Assembly (NCBI GenBank): GCA_002499455.1
Contig: DALN01000174.1
Location: 1-17,261, forward strand
DNA length: 17,261 bases
Origin: Methanoculleus sp. UBA77
GTDB lineage: Archaea > Halobacteriota > Methanomicrobia > Methanomicrobiales > Methanoculleaceae
Direction: 5' to 3'
Every line of letters begins with the position of its first letter. The stretch's first letter is position 1. A program made the translations under genes and the position numbers. Of this stretch, positions 13,059-17,261 are shown one piece after another. The notes under the pieces are model-generated. The model saw only the letters and a program-made list of their open reading frames with translations. It was not told where the DNA came from and did no database searches.

Positions 13059-13684
13059 TCTGACAGAGCGAACAGCCTGGCCGTCCTCTCGCGTATGCAC
13101 CGGATCGACGGCGAGGTGCCGGTGACCGCCCATGCCGGCTACCGGCTGACCGATCCCTCCCTCAGGTTCCGGTTCGTGTATCCCCGGAGGGCAGAGCGGG
13201 GAGGTGCTCGCCTCCATCAGGGAAGAGATCGCGCCCTATTGCGGAGAGATGTTCGAGCAACTCTCTCTCGACCTCGTTCGCAGGGGAGTCCTGTTCTCCG
13301 GCTCCTCGTACTCGCGACCGGGACGGTGGTGGCGGAGATCGATCTCGTCGGCCCGAATGAGGTCTCCGGGGATGCCCTCTTCTGCGAATGCGAGTGGTCC
13401 GTTCTCAACCGCCGCCAGGCCCGCGGCATCCTCGCGGCGCTCCGGGAGAAAGCCCGCGAGGTGAGATGGCAAAACGAGAGCAGGAACGAACGTTTTGCCC
13501 TGGTAGCAAAGAGCATAGAGCGCAAGGAGGATCTGAGAGAGGACGGGTACCGGGTCTGCGATCTTGAGGATATTGCCCGGCTTTCGCGTGCGACGGGCTG
13601 GGTCCTCACCCGGGTCGGGAGGTCTTTGATCTGGAGGATATCGCCCGGCTTTCGCGGGCGTACCTGGCTGGAGCAGGCGGGTGA
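13059..13684 (+). pseudogene. C-terminal half of a DUF234-type archaeal ATPase, frameshifted
   Basis: Three frames must be joined. First: NSLAVLSRMHRIDGEVPVTA and GYRLTDPSLRFRFVYPR. After a shift near 13200: VLASIREEIAPYCGEMFEQL, then GRWW. After a second shift near 13330: EIDLVGPNEVSGDALFCECE, then RNERFALVAKSIERKEDLRE and VCDLEDIARLSR. This order is the winged-helix plus DUF234 end of archaeal ATPases. The DUF234 nuclease-like motif E-I-D...E-C-K-W reads ECEW, so the Lys is Glu. No N-terminal half precedes it; a matching N-terminal fragment lies at 11069-11223. The end is duplicated (13560-13592 and 13628-13660). It cannot make a working protein. Confidence 0.7.
13560..13660 (+). repeat. 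68-base tandem duplication at the end of the ATPase remnant
   Basis: A 33-base string starting GATCTTGAGGATATTGCCCG (13560-13592) recurs at 13628-13660 with four changes. Both copies encode DLEDIARLSRA but in different frames, because 68 is not a multiple of three. The second copy leads to a stop at 13682-13684. Confidence 0.65.
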
Positions 13685-13740
13685 GAGAGGGGATCTCTCT
13701 CGCCGCAAGCCTCGCTTGAAGCGTTCCCACCCGGAGCTTG

Positions 13741-13838
13741 AGATCTCGGGCAGGAGTTTGAGTACTTTACGGTGCGAGACGCGAACGAAAGCGAGCGGGA
13801 GCACCGCAAGGTGCGAGCGAAGAGGTTATCGACGGTAA
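13741..13838 (+). repeat. Another copy of the GCACC-hairpin element
   Basis: GAGCGGGAGCACCGCAAGGT and neighbours resemble parts of the array at 10300-10395 and the element at 16288-16332. The palindrome here is GCACC-GCAA-GGTGC (13801-13814), with a four-base instead of a three-base loop. It is preceded by TTTACGGTGCGAGACGCG and followed by GAGCGAAGAGG. Confidence 0.45.
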
Positions 13839-13852
13839 GCGCCGGGGCCGGC

Positions 13853-13884
13853 GGGGTGGTGGCGGTGATTGTACGGGTGCTGGG
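13853..13884 (+). repeat. GC-rich dispersed repeat, copy 2
   Basis: Matches 8531-8556 apart from a six-base insert and two changes; readable as GGVVAVIVRVLGGG and a stop. It follows the hairpin copy at 13801, so it may have been carried with a former gene end. The gap up to the next promoter (13885-14046) contains ATCGC-CGTAGGA-GCGAT (about 13966-13982) and no gene. Confidence 0.4.
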
Positions 13885-14046
13885 TGGGGGGTGATCTTCA
13901 AAATCCCGGGTATGATTCGCCTGGGATCCCAAGACCCCTCTCATCTGAGAAGAAGTCTGTCATATATCGCCGTAGGAGCGATCTGGCATGCCAAACGCGT
14001 ATCAAAAGATATATCCTAATCGGCTCTCTACACATACCATAAGGAA

Positions 14047-14059
14047 AGTTAATATACAG
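14047..14059 (+). promoter_or_regulatory. TATA box of the HD/YwgA-like operon
   Basis: AGTTAATATACAG is a strong archaeal TATA box. Transcription would start near 14078, leaving a leader of about 28 bases that contains the ribosome site GGAGGTGA (14093-14100). This spacing supports a start codon at 14106 rather than the TTG at 14070, which would lie upstream of the transcript start. Confidence 0.6.
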
Positions 14060-14105
14060 GTTTCGTTTTTTGGGGAGAGACTGCTCGAAGAAGGAGGTGA
14101 GAGGA

Positions 14106-15404
14106 ACGGCAAAGAAGAACAACCACGAGATCAGGGACCCGATCTACGCGTTCGTCCATATGGACTCTAGCGAGAGAGAGGTCCTGAACTCAGCGCCGGT
14201 CCAGCGCCTCCGCCATATCCACCAGCTTGCGTTGACCAGTCTGGTTTATCCTGGGGGAACCCACAGGCGGTTTGAGCACTCGCTCGGCGTCATGGAACTG
14301 GCAACACGGATCTATAACGCCGTACTGGAGAACGGAGGGACCGACAGTCTGGATATCGACAGGAGGTATGACGAGATATACTATCTGCGTGTCCTGAGAA
14401 TGGCTGCTCTTGTCCATGACATCGGCCATGCCCCTTTCTCCCATGCTTCAGAAGATCTCTTTCCCGGGAACTGTAACCACGAGGCGATGACCCTCCGGCT
14501 CATCGAGAGCGACGAGATGGAGAAACTCTGGGCAATGTTGAAGATCCAGAGTGAGGATGTGGCAAAACTTGCGCTGGGTCGAGATCACCCCAAAAAGAAG
14601 ACCTTTTCCAATACTGAAGCAATACTCTCGGAGATCATCACGGGAGCCTTTGGTGCCGACCGGATGGACTACCTCCTGCGGGACTCGCATCATACCGGGG
14701 TCGCGTACGGCAGGTTCGATCACTACCGCCTGATAGAGACCCTCCGGGTCCTCCCTAAGACCTATGAAGACAGGTCGAAGGAGCCTGCCCTTGGCGTGGA
14801 GATCGGAGGACTTCAATCGGCAGAGGCACTCCTGCTGGCACGATACTTCATGTTCAGCCAGTTATACTTTCACCCCGTACGGCGGATCTATGATATACAC
14901 TTGAAGGAATATCTCCAGGCATGGCTTCTCGGGGGCCGGTTCCCTGTTGATGTCACAGGGCATCTCAACCTCACCGATAACGAGGTGATGGCCGGCATAT
15001 GGAGAGCCAGCAGGGATCCGGACCTCCCTGGTCACGGCGTTGCAAAGAGGATCATGATGCGAGACCATTACCGGGTGCTGTATACAAGAAACCCCGACGA
15101 TGTCCTGAAGTACAGGGAGGCAGGGCTGGCAATCTATACGGCCGCATCTGCTGTGTTCGGTGAAGAGAACCTACGCCACGACAGGCCGAAGATACCTGCG
15201 AGTCAGGCAGCGTTCCCCGTCCTCGAACCGGATGGGAGGATCGTATCCTCCCTCCTGAAATCAGATGCGCTCCGGCATATTCCTGAAGTTGCGGTGGATA
15301 CGGTGTACATCCGTCCGGAGTTACTCGTTGCCGGGAGAGCGTGGTTGAACGAGAATCGCGAAAACATCATCGAGTCGGGATCAGAATTGGAGGATACGAT
15401 ATGA
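14106..15404 (+). CDS. HD-domain phosphohydrolase (SAMHD1/dGTPase-like), apparent ACG start
   Basis: A 432-residue HD-superfamily hydrolase. The metal site is complete: His 58 in HRRFEHSLGV, His 104-Asp 105 in ALVHDIGHAPFSH and Asp 188 in RMDYLLRDSHHTGV. The same order and wording is seen in SAMHD1 and related dNTP triphosphohydrolases. Such enzymes turn dNTPs into nucleosides and triphosphate; some limit phage by draining dNTPs. The start is odd. A perfect ribosome site GGAGGTGA ends five bases before ACG (14106), where the family would have ATG followed by AKKNNHEIRDPIY. Other starts fit badly: GTG 14097 lies in the ribosome site and ATG 14160 cuts the conserved N-terminus. The stop overlaps the next gene by ATGA. 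The body is intact. Confidence 0.8.
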   Translation, partial: TAKKNNHEIRDPIYAFVHMDSSEREVLNSAPVQRLRHIHQLALTSLVYPGGTHRRFEHSLGVMELATRIYNAVLENGGTDSLDIDRRYDEIYYLRVLRMAALVHDIGHAPFSHASEDLFPGNCNHEAMTLRLIESDEMEKLWAMLKIQSEDVAKLALGRDHPKKKTFSNTEAILSEIITGAFGADRMDYLLRDSHHTGVAYGRFDHYRLIETLRVLPKTYEDRSKEPALGVEIGGLQSAEALLLARYFMFSQLYFHPVRRIYDIHLKEYLQAWLLGGRFPVDVTGHLNLTDNEVMAGIWRASRDPDLPGHGVAKRIMMRDHYRVLYTRNPDDVLKYREAGLAIYTAASAVFGEENLRHDRPKIPASQAAFPVLEPDGRIVSSLLKSDALRHIPEVAVDTVYIRPELLVAGRAWLNENRENIIESGSELEDTI

Positions 15405-15967
15405 AGAAGATACAGAGAGACGGACTGCTGGTTGAGCTCATCGACGAACTCACGAACTACGGGAGCTGGTGCGGGGAGACGCATATCCAGAAGGCCACCT
15501 ACTTCCTCGAAGCGATGATGGGGATACCCCTGGGGTTCCCCTATGTGCTGTACAAGCACGGCCCTTTCTCCTTCGACCTCTCAGACGAGCTGGCATCGAT
15601 GCGGGCCGACGCCCTCCTGGAATGGGAGATCAAGCCCGAGCCGTACGGGAATGCCCTCAAGACAACGGACGTGAGTGCCGGGTTAAAGGCAAGGGTGCCC
15701 CGGACGCTCGCGAGGTACCGGCCTGCGATATCCTTCGTTGCCGAAAAGTTCGGGACGCGAGGGGTGAAAGACCTCGAGAAGATCTCCACGGCCCTCTACG
15801 TGACAAACGAGGCACCGGGCCGGGGGTGCGAGGCCAGAGCACGGCGGATCACCGAACTCAAGCCTCACATCACCCTTGATGAGGCAAAAGAGGCGGTCAG
15901 CTTCGTTGACGAGATGTTCCGGGAAGCGGAGCCGGTGATCAGGGAGATCGGGGGAGGGGAGACCTGA
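15401..15967 (+). CDS. YwgA-like protein, coupled to the HD hydrolase
   Basis: A 188-residue soluble protein. The N-terminal 60 residues, ETHIQKATYFLEAMMGIPLG then YVLYKHGPFSFDLSDELASM, show the pattern 'xxKxxYFLE..xGxPLGYxFxLYxHGPYSxxLxxxL' shared by YwgA and the DUF4065/Panacea group, the latter known as antitoxin domains. From memory, Bacillus ywgA also sits beside an HD-hydrolase gene (ywfO), so the pairing may be old. The middle (LEKISTALYVTNEA, RRITELKPHITLDEAKEAVS) is mostly helical. The function of YwgA is not known; it could hold the HD enzyme in check or recruit it. The ATG overlaps the HD stop (ATGA), so translation is coupled. The 278-base gap that follows (15968-16245) holds no gene; a ribosome site and ATG near 16198 open only 16 codons. 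Confidence 0.65.
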   Translation: MKKIQRDGLLVELIDELTNYGSWCGETHIQKATYFLEAMMGIPLGFPYVLYKHGPFSFDLSDELASMRADALLEWEIKPEPYGNALKTTDVSAGLKARVPRTLARYRPAISFVAEKFGTRGVKDLEKISTALYVTNEAPGRGCEARARRITELKPHITLDEAKEAVSFVDEMFREAEPVIREIGGGET

Positions 15968-16245
15968 GCCTCCGGAGTTTGCCGCCGGGTTGGCCGGGAG
16001 AAGATCGAGGAGGTGCTCGATCGCCAGCTACGTGGCTATCCGGCGCCCGGATTCTCAACACCGCCATCATTCCAGTTCCCTCCCGGGATTTTACCTGCAA
16101 CCGGGGAAACGAGCCAGAAACTTTAGATCTTGCCATACCGTATTGCAGAGAGTAAAGCCGCGGCCTGCATCGGCTCCAGGGCGGCCTCTGGAGGAGATAT
16201 GAGGCTCAAATGTGTCAGGCTCCATTTTATACCCTTCGTCCCGCC

Positions 16246-16385
16246 TTAGATCCTGAACAATTCGGCGAATTTTGCGTTGACCTCTGCCCGGCGCGATGGG
16301 CCGAAGGGCCGGAGCGAGAGCACCGAAGGTGCGCGGAGGCCGTCATCAAGTTCTCCAAGTTCTCCGACCATCAGGTCTTTCAAGC
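16246..16385 (-). pseudogene. mazF: C-terminal remnant of a second mazF gene
   Basis: The minus strand reads LKDLMVGELGELDDGLR, then a foreign 15-codon stretch, then AEVNAKFAELFRI and a stop (TAA at 16248-16246). The outer parts are a normal MazF C-terminus, and the first part is nearly the same as in the remnant at 10396-10664. The foreign stretch (APSVLSLRPFGPSRR) comes from the hairpin element described separately. No upstream MazF sequence remains: homology stops at 16385, and 16386-16500 has no gene. It lies downstream of the RhuM remnant on the same strand. Confidence 0.65.
16288..16332. repeat. 45-base hairpin element inserted in frame in the mazF remnant
   Basis: The element holds GATGGGCCGAAGGGCC and GAGAGCACCGAAGGTGC. 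It contains the perfect palindrome GCACC-GAA-GGTGC (16320-16332) and a GGCC-GAA-GGGCC near-palindrome. Removing exactly these 45 bases rejoins DDGLR and AEVN in frame, as expected for MazF. The two ends match the two ends of the longer array at 10154-10395. Confidence 0.65.
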
Positions 16386-16500
16386 GTGGGGGTTCAGGGT
16401 GAGAGGGAGCGAGGGCCCGGCAAGAGGGTGGGTAAATAGTAACCCTCGCCGGAGAGTGTTTGCATCAGTTCTCCGTACCCCTGTCCTTCTTTTGCATCTT

Positions 16501-17261
16501 TCAGCCCTCCAGTCGTTTTTGAGTCTCCTTAATGCTTGTAAGGAAATCCCGCTCGGCGGGCGATAAATCACCCACGGTTTTTTGCCGATACTTCTTATAC
16601 TCGGCTTCCGCTTTTGCAAGTGCCTCCTGGTGGCTGACCGTACCCGCACTGGATAACATGCCCTTACCCGTATCGCTTTGAAAAATCGTCCAGTTCAACT
16701 ATCCAGTCGCGCATATACATTGGCTGGTGTTGCATCGCCCGAAGTTCCGCAAGGTCGAAGAATGCGGACACCATACGGTTCAGCGTGGCGAGTTCCTCTT
16801 CGGTCAGGTAGTTCTTGGCGATTCCAACTTCGTCCTTTGTCGGCTGTTCGCTGGAAAAAGCCGTCAAGCCCATAAAAGGCAATTCGGCATTGGCTCGCTG
16901 CGAGATGACCTCGGCGGCGGTGTGACCATGCGCCGCAAAATGAATCTCGTTCTGAACGATTTTGAAGAACTCTAGCGACTCCGGCGTTCCTGGGTCATAG
17001 TCTACGCTTGTAGCGTAGAGGTCAAGCACCTGCCGGTAGAAAACCTTCTCGCTGGAACGAATGACTGCGTATGCGCTCCAGCAATTCATGCCAGTAGTTA
17101 CCGCCGCCCGCTTTTTTCAGCAGGTTGTCATTCATCGCAAAGCCCTTTTTGAGGTATTCTTTCAGGACTTCCAGCGCCCAACGGCGAAACTGTGTGCCGC
17201 GTAGCGACTTTACGCGATAGCCGACGGAGATGATCACATCAAGGCTGTAATGCTTGGTACG
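16501..17261 (-). pseudogene. RhuM-family protein, two frameshifts, 5' part beyond the window
   Basis: RhuM proteins (PF13310-type 'virulence protein RhuM') are widespread, probably linked to mobile elements or defence; their activity is unknown. Three frames give the family sequence in order: SLDVIISVGYRVKSLRGTQF and KGFAMNDNLLKKAGGGNYWH; then IRSSEKVFYRQVLDLYATSV, HFAAHGHTAAEVISQRANAE and VGIAKNYLTEEELATLNRMV; then TGKGMLSSAGTVSHQEALAK to a stop at 16501. The first break is near 17060-17072 (one extra base after ERIR). The second is at a run of five A/T bases (16681-16685), where removing one T gives LDDF-QSDTGK. The gene begins to the right of the window. One or both breaks could be sequencing errors; otherwise it is a recent pseudogene. 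Confidence 0.75.

Noticed and set aside
12810..13838. 342-codon plus-strand frame as one protein
   Set aside because: Its first part runs through the end of doc and opposite the 49-residue gene; only pieces of it, with two frame changes, match an ATPase C-terminus.
5287..17261. Insertion sequence or integrase behind the mosaic
   Set aside because: I looked for transposase, integrase, terminal inverted repeats and tRNA attachment sites and saw none in this window.

Overview
The window looks like a stretch of a GC-rich methanogenic archaeon of the Methanomicrobiales, most like Methanoculleus. The reasons are a TfrAB-type (CoM/CoB-dependent) fumarate reductase, archaeal TATA boxes about 25-30 bases ahead of many starts, several likely leaderless genes, and toxin-antitoxin families typical of methanogens. 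The genus is inferred from recognition; no search was run.

Left part (1-5286), ordinary core metabolism: purM (cut by the window edge) and lysC lie on the minus strand and overlap by 8 bases. They are divergent from tfrA-tfrB on the plus strand, which overlap by ATGA. All four are intact and GC-rich.

Right part (5287-17261), an accessory region full of toxin-antitoxin and defence-type genes, many broken. Apparently intact: an acylphosphatase with a heptad coiled-coil tail (5516-6118, minus), an antitoxin/RelE pair (6618-7142), a MNT nucleotidyltransferase (7377-7778), an orphan antitoxin-like gene (8232-8435, minus), a membrane protein of unknown function (8976-9896, minus), a MazF-partner antitoxin (10661-10831, minus), HicB-HicA (11528-11972), a 49-residue gene with a strong ribosome site (12849-12998, minus), and an HD phosphohydrolase plus YwgA-like pair (14106-15967). 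Broken or split: the MNT partner gene (one frameshift), mazF (start codon changed to ATA, frameshift, lost tail), a second mazF tail, a short MNT fragment, a RelE tail, two halves of a DUF234-type ATPase lying about 1.8 kb apart, a zinc-ribbon Doc gene interrupted by TGA, and a RhuM gene with two frameshifts that runs off the right edge.

Two themes stand out. First, short palindromes with C(GNA)G-type triloops (for example GCACC-GAA-GGTGC) are scattered through the region. In one mazF remnant a 45-base unit made of them sits in frame inside the coding sequence; in the other the same unit marks where the gene breaks down. Second, several genes appear silenced or weakened by a single change at a start, stop or catalytic codon (ATG to ATA, ATG to ACG, a sense codon to TGA, P-loop Lys to Glu). 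The most promising candidate system is the tightly coupled HD-dNTPase-like/YwgA-like pair at 14106-15967. No transposase, tRNA, rRNA or CRISPR array was seen.
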